A DNA stretch of 64,000 bases, taken from Turritopsis dohrnii. Its lineage: Eukaryota > Cnidaria > Hydrozoa > Anthoathecata > Oceaniidae. Location: positions 744,001 through 808,000 of the forward strand of contig BQMF02000044.1 in NCBI GenBank assembly GCA_027922465.2, in the 5' to 3' direction. Under the pieces are notes generated by a model. The model worked only from the letters and a program-made list of their open reading frames with translations, was not told the DNA's origin and searched no databases. A program made the translations under genes and the position numbers. This document shows, piece after piece, positions 44,570 through 55,296 of this stretch (positions are counted from its first letter, which is position 1; the number at the start of each line of letters is the position of its first letter).

Positions 44570-46991
44570 ATGTCAAGATATAGTAGGTGGCGCAGAAGTT
44601 TACAAACTGAGAGATTTTTACTGGATTACGAAGGTAGTAGTTCTGAACACGAGGAAGATAATGATAACATTCAAGAAGGCAATAATCATAATTATCTTTT
44701 GAGCATCGATGATGAAAGAGAAGAAGAAGAGGAGGATGATATAACGGATGATGAAACGGATGATGATTTTAGATCAGACAGCCCTCGTGATGATTGGTAA
44801 AGTTGTTGGAAGGGAACAAAATAGAAGAAGCTGTTGTTTCTTCTAATTGGATTTCTGGTGACCGAGTTTATTGGTCCAATAGTGTCAATGCATCAAGAGA
44901 TCTGAAGGAGGGGAAGATGCCTGATTATGCCAGTTGGAAATCATACAAGTTAATTAAAGTAAAATTTCAAGATGGTAAGTGTTGGCTGGAGTTTTAACTT
45001 GTAAATCAGGTGTGTTTTCATAAATAGTTCTTTTTGTTTTTAATATTAAACTGTTTAGAGGACTACGATCTGGTTTGTGATTACCAGTTTTCAAGCTGTG
45101 ATGAACATTTGTCTGTGAAGAAAACTAAAACTACTTCAGCAGGTATAAAAAAAGTTTTTTTAAAGAAAGTTGCCCCATAATTTGTCGCAACTGCATAAGA
45201 AATTTGACATTTCAGATATCAAATTACCTACGCCACCACGTTCAAAATCTGGAAGGAATTCAATAGAAAGAAGTTTTATAAGTAGTAAGTTGTTATACTT
45301 CAATAGTTACTTACACTACATATAATATGTAAGAAATTATACTCTTGAAATAATGAATTTAGGTTGGACTAATTTCAAATTTCATATAAAAATTGGATAA
45401 AATGTTTCTATAGTTAATGTTGATAATTTCGAAATACTTTGCTTGGATGCATCATTAGATTTTCCGATTTAAAATGCTAATTGGAATAGTCTGTCTCTAG
45501 ATTGTTTTTAAAGCTGTTATGAGATTACTTCTATTTTCATTGTCACCTACAATTTCAGACTCTCTGCCATCAACACCCAATGCAAAGACAACAAGTAAAG
45601 GATCAAGTCACCAAAGCAGTGGGCATAAAAGTCAGTCCAGTTAACTTCGAACTAAAATATGATCAAATTATTGATAAATACGTAACATTATTTTACTATT
45701 TTTTTTTTTTTTTTTTTAGGATCAAGGAGGGAAATAATATCTGATTCGGACAGTTCATGTTCGCCAGTCTCAACTGACTTTTCTTCTCCCAGAAGATCAC
45801 CAAGAACAAGAAAGCCTTGTCAAGAAACTTCACCTGTACAAAGTTCGAACTCATTCAGCAGAGCGAGTGATGCTTCTAGCTCTTCTTTGTTATCTATTAT
45901 CCAAAATAGAAAAAGAGCATCCAGCTCACCACCAAAAAGTCAAAAGACAAAGTCTAATGGAAATAAGGACCGATATCCCTTTACTACTGATGGTATGTAT
46001 AAATTGATATTTATTACTGTTAATATCTGTTCATTGTCTTGTTAATGAAAATCCCATCACTTAACTCTAGAATTCCAACGAAAAGTTCTATATGCATTAT
46101 CAGAAATCTTGAATGCTGTAAATGAAGGGCTAAGAAAAAATAATCAGAATTCTGCTGACACCTTCATTGAGAAGTGCCATACAATTGACGATTTTATTCA
46201 ACTGAATGAAACCCTGAAAAATGATAGAGATGCCTATCAAAGCTTGGTAAGCAGAATGTAGTGTTAATTTGCTTCATTATTTTTTGCATTTTTTACTGAT
46301 TTCTTTTATTGGATAGTTGTTAACCTTAAAGAGGATGATATATATCACTCACCCCACAATTATTTGTTAATAGGATGTTGTTAATTATATTTTATTTTAG
46401 CTTTCTAAAGTGTCCAGAATTGGTGGCAAAGATGTGAGAGCAAATGTAAAAAATCTTGTTATCGTAAGTAAAGTATCTTTCTCGAGAGAGTCAGTATTCA
46501 GCTCTATGTTATAACAGCAAGACTCTTGAATTGACAAAGGAAACAAAAACGATCTAATTAAAGTTTCTGCATCCCAACCAAATCTTCAGGTGTGGGACAA
46601 AATATGGGCTGGGTTTTCCCTTAACTGCTGGCTAATACTTTGATTTTTAATTGTTAGTTTAAGAGTAATCAAGACATAATAAAGCAAGCATTTTTTTCTG
46701 CACTTTTTTTTCAGGGTAACTAATGATGAAGTACTATCTGAGTATAGTCTTTGTGGGCTAAAGAAGAAAAGAAAATTTGATGGGTTAGCCATTCACGATA
46801 TTGTCATGGGTAAGTATTTTGCTTTTAAATCTAATTTAAACAGGATTGTGTTTTGAATACTTTTAATTTGGTTGTTACTTTTTCTTTCTATAGGTGGCGT
46901 TTTGGCAACTCAAAAATCTACGGAAGCGTCTGTGAACAAAGCGATTATTGATGTTTTGAAGCACGCCCCTGAAAGACTAAAGAAACGATAA
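44570..46991 (+). CDS. DUF4806 protein gene, about 10 exons
   Basis: Spliced gene inside the 6.3-kb element. An acidic N-terminal ORF (44570-44797) is followed by a domain reading NKIEEAVVSSNWISGDRVYW...YASWKSYKLIKVKFQ (44794-44974). I then infer exons 45059-45142, 45216-45284, 45559-45630, 45720-45992 (Ser/Arg-rich), 46071-46246, 46401-46463, 46715-46809 and 46894-46991. All have GT-AG borders, and reading frames join in phase except at the exon starting 46715. The part LSKVSRIGGKDVRANVKNLV...NDEVLSEYSLCGLKKKRKFDGLAIHDIV is the DUF4806 core, ending LKHAPERLKKR and a stop. Two weak points are the frame change between the acidic ORF and the next exon, and the phase mismatch at 46715. DUF4806 has no established activity. 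Confidence 0.7.
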
Positions 46992-47628
46992 AACGAAAAA
47001 ACACTTTCCTTAGTTTTCGTGTGTTTAACATGCTATCCATAAATTTTTTCCATACTTAGCTCTCCCGTCGTATGTTCAACATTAAGGTAACTTCATTTGA
47101 GTACACCGTCCAAGGACCTTCAAAACGTTAATACGTACAAGGAGTGTAATGGAGAATTTATGGATAAGTCTTTTCTATCTCTTGTATTTATGAACATGGT
47201 TATATCACTAATCATTTTTTAACACTTTCTTAATTGTTAATATTTTGTATTTTAATTTATAAAGCACATATTGAGATGATATTTATTTGAAAGATATTTC
47301 TGATGAAAAAATCTGTTATCTTTGCTTCCATAACTATAAATTCGCTTGTTTTCATTTTGTTTAAGTATCTCTCATCTCAGTAAAAACGTCACGGTGGGGT
47401 CATAAATGCGTCATAAGACGTCTTAGTGACGTCGTTATGACGCCATAGCTGAGTCATTCTCACAAAACTATGTTATGAATAGGTCATTTGATAACGTCTG
47501 AGGGACGTCAGCGTATGACGTCGGTTTATGTTGCAAAAATAACCTCACGATGACCTTTCAAAGACGTCGTATAAAGTCATGGTCGGACTTATTTATGACG
47601 TCATAGAGACGTCATTGTGTTGGGTGGG

Positions 47629-47984
47629 GATGTTCAAAGACAGAACAGATAGCTAACAAACGTAGAAAGTAATCAGAAAGTCTGATCTGTGTTTTACTGA
47701 CACGAAAAACATATTTATTTTCAAGTGCAAAAGTACATTGATTCAGTACCATAAGTAACTAAAAGTCCCAGTTTTATGTAGACCTATTTGATTAATATCC
47801 ATTCCTTCATCAATTAAGTGATAAAATATCAAAGAAAACATATTTCAAATGTATGTGATTTAACTCTTCGAAAATTCAAAAGGCTGCGTTCGTTCATTAG
47901 AATGTATATTGAGTTTTTAGTGGGGACTCTAAATCGCAGACTAATTGCCATTTTGGCCGGAGAAGGAGTAGTAGGAGTAGTCGC
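47629..47984 (-). mobile_element. 820-bp dispersed repeat, copy C, second part
   Basis: It resumes at GATGTTCAAAGACAGAAC, with GA duplicated relative to copies A and B, and runs to the GTAGTAGGAGTAG tract. Its last about 50 bp (to TTACGGTAGC) are missing, replaced by the array at 47985. Confidence 0.9.
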
Positions 47985-48205
47985 AATGTCCCTTATGTTG
48001 CTAAAAGTGAGCCCTATTGCTTCATACTTTTGCCCTCATGTTGCATTGTTGCCCGATTGTTTCAAGTTGCCCTATTGCTGCACAACATTAGGGCAACAAG
48101 CTGTTTACTTGCGCCCTAATGTTGTGTGCATTATGGTCATGGTCCCTAATGTTGCGCGTGTATTTAGGGCAATAAGGACGGCAACATTAGGGCCTCGATT
48201 TTGAC
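47985..48205. repeat. CCCTAATGTTG array in both orientations
   Basis: About ten copies of CCCTAATGTTG, GCCCTATTG and similar words occur in some 220 bp, with the complement CAACATTAGGG near 48086 and 48182. Alternating orientation makes several small palindromes, as in the subterminal arrays of the GACGTC and AACGTT elements. No matching partner end is visible, so it may be one end of a truncated element. Confidence 0.6.
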
Positions 48206-51130
48206 TTTATAGTCCAAGAGCTCTCGTCACATCTTTTCATATCATTTTCCTCAGAATTTTTACTAGTCTCAATGTCTTAGTTTTGTGGCAAGTATGAACG
48301 ATCTGCCAGTCTGTAAGGGTTTTCAGGGTTCCTGTGACCTCCAGAGACCAAAAAAGGAGCTGTAAAAAAGGCTTGTTTTCATATCATGAGCCTCAGACTT
48401 GAATTTTTTACAAAAGGTAGGTATATGCATTAGGGAAACAAAAGCGCTAAAACTGACCAAAAATTTGGGTTCCTTCGCCAATCTGACCCCTTCAAAGATC
48501 CTACGTAGAAAGGGCTCATTTTTATATACGGAGGACGATTTTTAAATTTATCATCAGATAATTGAATTCTTAGCAAGAGATTTTAAATGGTGCATTATTT
48601 ACATTTTCACACATCACTGATTAAGTTAGAGAGATTGGAAAGTTTAAAAGAATAGAAGTATTGATAAAAACATTATTGTGTTACAGAGATACATACATTA
48701 AAAGAATCGGTAAAGCTTTGTTTTGCTTTTTTTCGTTTACAGTTAAAGATAAAGATAGATATCGATGTAGAGAATACTATATATTAGATATTAGATATAG
48801 AAAATCATTAAGTGAGATATACATGCCAAGAACAACAGTTGAAAAAATATTTTCACATGGCAGAAGGTATGATTTATTATTGTTTTATGCAAAGAATATT
48901 TACTATAACAAAAAATTCAGAATTCTTAATGAAGTATGTTTTATTAAATTCGGCATATTAGATAAAAAAATGTTCATCCTGGTTTTAGCGGATGAGCACG
49001 AAGATATCCAGGAGAAAAGTTTAAACAAAAATGATAATAGCGGCGGTGGTAAATGTGTTTACTCTTTTTTTTCCTTTTGTATGTTATGATCAATACTTTT
49101 GTTGCCTGATTTTTGAGCCATTACTTAGAAGAACTTTTGTCGACAGATATTTATTCGTTTAATTACATTTTCTATCAGGAAAATGGTGTGTTTTTCATGA
49201 TGGAGATGGTAGAGTGGATGGAAACATATCCTCATTCAATCTTGACACTTTGAAAAAATGTAACACGATACTATCAGTCAGAAAGTCCAAAGATTTAAAG
49301 TACAATAATGTTGTTTTGTCGGAAATGGTTGGTGGTTCAGAAGGTTATCATGTATGCTGTTATAGACGCTTTACAGCGCTCAGCAAAGAGTACATGAATA
49401 AAGATGAAGACTTCACCGTAGCTACTTATACTGCAAGATCCCAAACAGTTACTTTACCATGCACATCTACAGGAGTTCTACCAAAAGTTTGTATATTTTG
49501 TGGTAGAAAAGACAAGAAACACAACAATAAAAAACAACCTTTGGTGAGTGCGGAAACTTCAAACTTTGAGGCAAAGGTAAAAGAATATGCTACGTTGTTA
49601 GAAGACCAGCAGATGCTTGCTAAACTTGGAAATGTTGACTTTGTTGCAAAAGAGATTGTGTATCATGCTATTTGTCGAACAAAGTATCAAACTAAAGCAG
49701 AGCAAGTGAAAAGGAATGATGGAAAAGTGACGAAAGATAAACAGACCAATTGGCATCGATCAAGATCAATTCATGAAAGGGCATTTAAATCAATTTGTAA
49801 CCTAATAGAGGATGAAATCATCAAACAAAACGAAGTTTACCTAATGACCGATCTAAACAACCAGTATGCAGCAATCTTATCAGAGCTTTCAACAGATAAA
49901 GATCTGTTATTTACATCAACACAGGCTTTGGAAAATAAAGTCAAACATCATTTCAAAGAGAAAGTAATCATACAAAAAGGGAAAACAAGGAGAGGTAACC
50001 TGGTCTTTAGCAGCAACATATCATTTGAAGAGGCCTTCAGGTTCTATCTGTTCTATCTGATGAAAACCAAGTTAGCTAAGAAGATGAGAGAATTGGCATT
50101 AGCCCTCCGTACAGCAATAAGTGAGGCTGACCATCGACCATTGTCATCAGATGTAACCTTGGAAAATATAATGTCTGGAGAGATCGAAATTCCAGAAGAA
50201 AAAAATCAAAATGGAGTCATGATCAAAACAGTTGAAGACGAATTCACTTGTAACCACGAAGAAGCTGACACCAGGATGTTGTACCATCTTTCCAAACTAA
50301 CAACGCCATCTAATGTAGTAATTCGGACAGTGGATACAGATGTTTTGGTGATTGCTTTAGGTGTATTTCATAATTTAGAACAAGGTATGCAGGTATGGAT
50401 GGAGCCAGGCATGGTGTCAAAGAACACACTTCATTATATCAGTGTCAATCAACTTTATGATAATCTAGGTGAATTGTTTTGTAAGGCACTTCCAGCGTTT
50501 CATGCCTTTACGGGTTGTGATTACACTGCTTCATTCAATCGAAAGGGTAAAGTGAGACCATTAAAACTACTAGAGAAGGAAGAAAAGGTTCAAAAAGTGT
50601 TTTCAAAACTACATAATTGGAATACAGTCATGAAGGAAGATATCATGGTTGTACAAAGTTTTGTTTGTGCAATGTATGGACACAAAAAGATGAAGCTAGT
50701 GGACGAGTTAAGGTTGGAACTTTTTTTAAAGAAGTACAAGCCAAAGAGTTCTGACGATTCTTTAGCAGACAATATGAGAAAGCTTGATGCTGCGTCGTTG
50801 CCACCATGTTCAAAAGTGCTGCTAGAAAAGCTCAAAAGGACAAGTCATATTTTCAGGCTATGGAGAAATTGTATACACGCCAACCAACAAGCAGAAAATG
50901 CATTATCTTTTGGTTGGATCATGAAAGATCCCAGCGGGCACAAAGACGTCGTAAAGACGTCGTAAAGACGTCTTTTCAAGACGTCCCTAAGACGTCGCAA
51001 AATGGTCGCGAAGTGGGAATCTCAAAAGACGTCCCAATTACATCTTCATTGAGACGTCTCGATGACATCCCAACGACATCGTAACGACGTCGCAGGATTA
51101 TGAAATTTACTCTTTCAAAAACTGTAATAG

Positions 51131-51200
51131 GCCACAGGCGGACCCGAACCTGGAACCTCTGGTGTGCGAGCCGAACTCGTAACCGTTATGCCACCGCTGC
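51131..51200 (-). other. tRNA-derived SINE-like fragment
   Basis: On the minus strand GTGGCATAACGGTTACGAG resembles an internal A box and GGTTCGGGTCC an internal B box at tRNA-like spacing. The anticodon stem does not pair well and the tail is not identifiable, so this is a tRNA-related relic rather than a working tRNA gene. Confidence 0.5.
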
Positions 51201-51265
51201 TTGTTGTCAAGACGTTTAAAAACATTTACAATAAATCATTCTATACAGACTGATTGCTTTTGAAA

Positions 51266-51631
51266 GTTTATAATTGTTTCGAAGATCGTTATTGAATCTG
51301 CACAGAGACGTCCCAAAAACGTCGTAAAAGGATCCCAATTGCAACGTCCCGTTTCAGACGTTCCTACGACGTCCCAAAATGATCTTAAGTTTATAATTTT
51401 TTCGAAGGTCGTTATTCAATCCGTATAAAGACGTCCCAAAAACGTCGTAAAAAGATTCCAATTGCGACGTCCCGTTTCAGACGTCCCTACGACGTCCCAA
51501 AATGATCTTAAGTTTATAATTGTTTTGAAGGTCGTTATTCAATCCGTATAAGGACGTCCTAAAAACGTCGTAAAAGGATCGCAATTGTGACGTCCCGTTT
51601 CAGACGTCCCTACGACGTCCCAAAATGATCT
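51266..51631 (+). repeat. Three 123-bp tandem units
   Basis: Units start with GTTTATAATT at 51266, 51389 and 51512. Each has GACGTCCCAAAAACGTCGTAAA or a variant and ends CGACGTCCCAAAATGATCT. They expand the GACGTC content of the 766-bp element. Confidence 0.9.
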
Positions 51632-52394
51632 GGAAAGCAAACGACCATTTTACGATTAAAATAAGACGTCTCAAAGACGTCTTGTGCCCGCTGGGATGGT
51701 CATTACAACCTAAATTGGTTTGATGGGGATGCTGCACCAAAGATCGTGAATGTTATACACCAAGTTGAAGGTATTTTGCTTAGCAACAAGAAATCACTAC
51801 ATTTTAATATGGTTGTCATATACAATGATTTATATGCATTTGAGTTTAATCTGCATAATTAAACTAATTCTTTGTTTTCTCTCAGAGTGCGATGATGAAG
51901 ATTTAGACGAAGACAATGTCAATGGAGAAAAGGATATGCCAAATGACTCTGACTATGAGGACGACAGCAACTATGATGAGGACGATAACTATAATGAAAC
52001 TAGTGATGAAGAATGTAAGCTTTTTACCTACAGGGTTAATAAGTATACGTACAACTACCGAACAGATGCAAAACGAGACTTTAAGTGGTGTGAATAGAAC
52101 TTTTAAAAATACCCTTTGAACTTCAAGCCAATGCTGCTCATTAACCTTTTTCTGTGTTATTTCTTTAGAGCTACTAAAGATGGCAGAAATCCATATGAGA
52201 TGAGCATTTCATAATGTTGAACAAATGTTTCACAGTTGAAAGCATTTCAATATTTTTTCATTTCATTTTTTTTGTTAAGCTGTCTATTCTTTTTAAACTT
52301 GTCATATTGATGACAAGGAAAAATTTGTAACAGGTGTAACATTGCTTTTCCTATTATAAACAAAGTTTCAACTGAGGCCTTTCAGACATGAAAG

Positions 52395-52960
52395 CCCAGT
52401 GAACCCAAATTTTTGGTCAGTTTTTACGCTTTTGTTTCCCGAATGCATACACTTACCTATTGTAAAAGTTTCAAGTCTGAGGCTTATAATATGAAAATGA
52501 GCCCTTTTTACGTAAGATCTTTAAAGGGGTCAGATTGGCGAAGGAACCCAAATTTTTGGTCAGTTTTTAGGTTTTTGTCTTCCCAATGTATATACCTACT
52601 CTCTGCTAAAAATTCAAGTCTGAGGCTTATGATATGAAAATGAGCCCTTTTTGCGTAAGATCTTTGAAGGGGTCAGATTGGCGAAGGAACCCAAATTTTT
52701 GGTCAGTTTTAGCGCTTTTGTTTCCCTAATGCATATACCTACCTTTTGTAAAAAATTCAAGTCTGAGGCTTATGATATGAAAATGAGCCTATTTTTAACG
52801 GACTTTGAGAGGGTCAGATTGCCCAAGGAACCCGAATTTTTAGTCAGATTTTGTATTTTTCAGTTCTTGATGCATAAACCTTCCATTTGGAAAAATATTA
52901 AGTCTGAGGCTCATGATATGAAAACAAGCCTTTTTTACAGCTCCTTTTTTGGTCTCTGGA
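52395..52960 (-). repeat. ~143-bp tandem units in right TIR
   Basis: The word AAGTCTGAGGCT recurs at about 52473, 52616, 52759 and 52900, spacing 143, 143 and 141 bp. Each unit also has GGGTCAGATTGGCGAAGGAA or a variant and CCCAAATTTTTGGTCAGTTT or a variant. Open frames here reflect the repeats, not genes. The left TIR keeps about one unit (48380-48530). Confidence 0.85.
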
Positions 52961-53072
52961 GGTCACAGGAACCCTGAAAACCCTTACAGACTGGCAGATC
53001 GTTCATACTTGCCACAAAACTAAGACATTGAGACTAGTAAAAATTCTGAGGAAAATGATATGAAAAGATGTG

Positions 53073-54579
53073 TTGAGATATTCACAATTAAAGAAGTCAA
53101 ACGGTCATCGCTATGCTTGATTATAAAGACGTATTAATGCAAATGGCGTTTGCCATCATCGTTTTGTGAATGAGTGAGCGAAATAACAAGAGGAAAAGTA
53201 AAATTATTTACCAATGGTATAATGAAAAAGATTGTTAGAGGTGAATAGAGTAAAGGAAATATTTCTATCGTTTCGTACTTGTTAGATGCCCGAAAACTCA
53301 CAGAAGCGGCTGACATAATTAAGAAATCTAACGATTTCGTATATATCTGTGTTTATTTCACAAAATAGTATTTTGAATTAATCATAACACGATTAAATAA
53401 TCTAGTAAAGTTGGAACTTGAGTCTGAGAACTCTTGTTACGGAACTTGAAAAAATGTGTATTTGTTTCATGTTCTATGAACTTTTCGCTCAAAGCGTTAA
53501 TTATTCTTATGAACAATGGCCTGTTTTAACTTAGGATTAGGAAAGTGTTCCCACATCTTTTTAACAACGCACTAAGGAATACCGACTCGTGATCCTTTTC
53601 CCAAAGATTCATGATAATACGACCGTAGTAACGTAGAAAACTGAGGTAATTATTGTAAACGAATTTCATAGTCATAAACAATTCAAAGATTGACCCTTAA
53701 AGTATGATGTACATGTTCTACTCATTTATTGTAATTGCATTGTTCCGAAGAAGTAACGAAGTAAGAGAGTTAACTGAGGTAATTATCCCCAACTGAGGGA
53801 GCCTAAAATTCTAGTGCATATGTTGTATTGATTTATTTTAATGCCTTTAGACTTCAACAACAACAGAAAGACCAAATTCCGAGGAAATAGCTGAGGTGGG
53901 GTCTCCAATGAATGTTTATTATTATAAGTAATTTAGGTACTGACCCTTAAATATGGTATACATATTATCCTCAATTATTGTAATTTTTTGACAAAATGAA
54001 GAAGTAAGTAAAGTAAGTAATGGAGATGGGGCGAGAGAAAGAAGTCAGAGGTGTCGCTACAAAATGAAAGGCTTTCCTTCCCTAATTCATTCTTTCCTAT
54101 TTCATTGATGTCCTTACATGAAAAAAAAACTTATCATTATCTTGTCTTCACTTAGTTCATCATTAAAACTAAATTCAACTCACATATGGAAAGGTAACTT
54201 CAATTTACATGCTACCTTATCGGGGATAATTTCGTCGGGGAAAAGTGGCGAAATTTTTGCTTCGTGACAAAAATTTTCCCCGATGTAAATCTCCCATAAA
54301 TTACTGAGTAGAATTTAACTGAATAAAGTGGACAAGTAAAGATATTATTAATCACACTTCGTTGCGATTTTCAAACCGTAAAACTGCTTCTCATTTCGCT
54401 TGTATTTATTCCTGAGCAATATGGTTAACCAGGTAATAGCAACAGTGAACTGTAATTTGAGTGAGAAAGGATTCAATGGAACCTATTGTACCAGTATGGG
54501 CGAAAGTATTTGTGATGAAGTCCTGCATACGCAATTAATGTTATTCCCTTACAGATGAAGTTCTCTCATTGTATATTCT
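53073..54579. other. Non-coding stretch with weak repeats
   Basis: No gene is seen. Three imperfect units (near 53690, 53810 and 53940) share a TGACCCTTAAA-like word, a GTACATGTT-like word, TTTATTGTAATT or a variant, and GAAGAAGTAA. A hairpin CGGGGAAAAGTGG...AAAATTTTCCCCG lies at about 54237-54284. Confidence 0.5.
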
Positions 54580-55296
54580 CATGGAGGTATAAAACAGAAG
54601 GAGAACGAACTCAAAATCTGCTATTGTACTATCCGTGATGCGCTGCATTGTTTAAGTCCTCAGTGTGTAATAACATATAATTGCTATCATCTTGCATAAT
54701 TTTTATAATTTTGGCGTTCTTGCGTGAAAATTTCGTTCATATCAATTCTCCAATGTGATTAAAGATCGTTAGGGTAAAGTTCTTAGCATGCATAATCTGT
54801 AGGAATTGGAAGAATTATGCAAAAACGTCACAAATATGCAACAAAAACATTGCAACTTTAGGTCTATATATCTCGTGATCCCCTCAAGCAGTTTCGCCGA
54901 GCTTCAGTTTTTGAAGAGAGAATAATCCTAAGTTTTTGCACGTACCGCGGCACTATCGAGGCGCATTTAAGTCAGAAGATATGTAGATTGGAACTTATAC
55001 ATGAATTACGCGATATCTTCAACTCTGTATAAAAACATAGATTTTCATTTGTTTCTCAAGGAAGCTTTAGGTTTAATAATCTGCTTGTCACTATGCAGCA
55101 AGTTGATCCGTTGTTATAATGGATGATATTTGGTTTTTAAATTGTCGTTAAATTTTAAAAAAGTATTCGTTTCACCGACAACCAGCCGAAAGCGCATCAC
55201 GGATGACATCAAAGTGATACCGCAATGAATAGAATAGTCATTATCTGAATAATAGAAAAATAAGAGTTCGTTCTCCTTCTGTTTTATACCTCCATG
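54580..55296. mobile_element. 717-bp MITE, CATGGAGGTATAA ends
   Basis: CATGGAGGTATAAAACAGAA continues to GGAGAACGAACTC at the left and is perfectly complemented by GAGTTCGTTCTCC...CTCCATG at the right. A second inner pair ATCCGTGATGCGCT/AGCGCATCACGGAT is at about 54630 and 55190. No coding frame is present. The target duplication is not clear. Confidence 0.8.

Larger units (their letters stand above)
41326..47628 (+). mobile_element. 6.3-kb element with GACGTC ends and DUF4806 gene
   Basis: It begins CCCACCAAACACATGACGTC and ends with an inverted match (...GACGTCATTGTGTTGGGTGGG). It splits repeat copy C; comparison with copies A and B gives a 2-bp GA target duplication (41324-41325 and 47629-47630). 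Both ends are arrays of GACGTC and variants (about 41340-41500 and 47385-47615). Inside are a nested MITE pair (42205-43215), a minisatellite and one spliced DUF4806 gene. No transposase-like frame is visible. The short target duplication and array-type ends resemble CACTA/EnSpm elements, but the superfamily is unproved. Confidence 0.85.
50930..51695. mobile_element. 766-bp CCCAGCGGGC/GACGTC element
   Basis: Perfect-looking ends CCCAGCGGGCACAAAGACGT and the inverted GACGTCTTGTGCCCGCTGGG, flanked by AT on both sides (50928-50929 and 51696-51697). The left part and the rest are studded with GACGTC, including three 123-bp tandem units. A tRNA-like stretch lies inside. It has no gene and sits in an exon of the DTDV-type gene. 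By ends, target duplication and arrays it belongs with the elements at 41326, 58505 and 61191. Confidence 0.9.
48661..52014 (+). pseudogene. DTDV/FTGCDYT-type element protein, interrupted
   Basis: Exon 1 ends at 49048 (GGTG|GTAAAT) and joins in frame to exon 2 at 49179 (GGA-AAA-TGG). Its start is unclear; the open frame from 48661 lacks an ATG until 48823. Exon 2 has CIFCGRKDKK and cysteine/histidine patterns such as YHVCCYRRF. It then has the family hallmarks FTCNHEEADTRMLYHLS, VVIRTVDTDVLVIALGVFHN and LPAFHAFTGCDYTASFNRKG. At codon GAT of FGWIMKD a 766-bp element is inserted; beyond it the same frame resumes as HYNLNWFDGDAAPKIVNV. A last exon 51886-52014 is strongly acidic. The DTDV block with its paired aspartates resembles PIN/FEN-like nuclease sites, but the function is unproven. 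Disrupted only by the insertion. Confidence 0.7.
48228..53072 (+). mobile_element. 4.8-kb element with long TIRs
   Basis: From CACATCTTTTCATATCATTT (48228) about 300 bp recurs inverted at the right end, which finishes ATGATATGAAAAGATGTG (53072). Shared words include GTCTCAATGTCTTAG, GATCTGCCAGTCTGTAAGGG and CCTGTGACCTCCAGAGACC. The left arm has roughly one copy of an internal unit and the right arm about four. Between the arms is a spliced gene of the DTDV/FTGCDYT type. No clear target duplication is visible at the junctions (flanks GCTCTCGT and TTGAGATA). Confidence 0.8.

Noticed and set aside
50806..51084. ORF extending the DTDV-type gene with many DVVKTS-like words
   Set aside because: The repeated words are the GACGTC array of the inserted element read in frame.
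51131..51200. A functional tRNA gene
   Set aside because: A and B boxes look right, but the anticodon and acceptor stems do not pair well; better seen as a SINE-like relic.
52413..52977. Two plus-strand ORFs with similar repeated sequences
   Set aside because: They come from translating the 143-bp tandem units of the right inverted arm; the similarity is DNA repetition, not a protein family.
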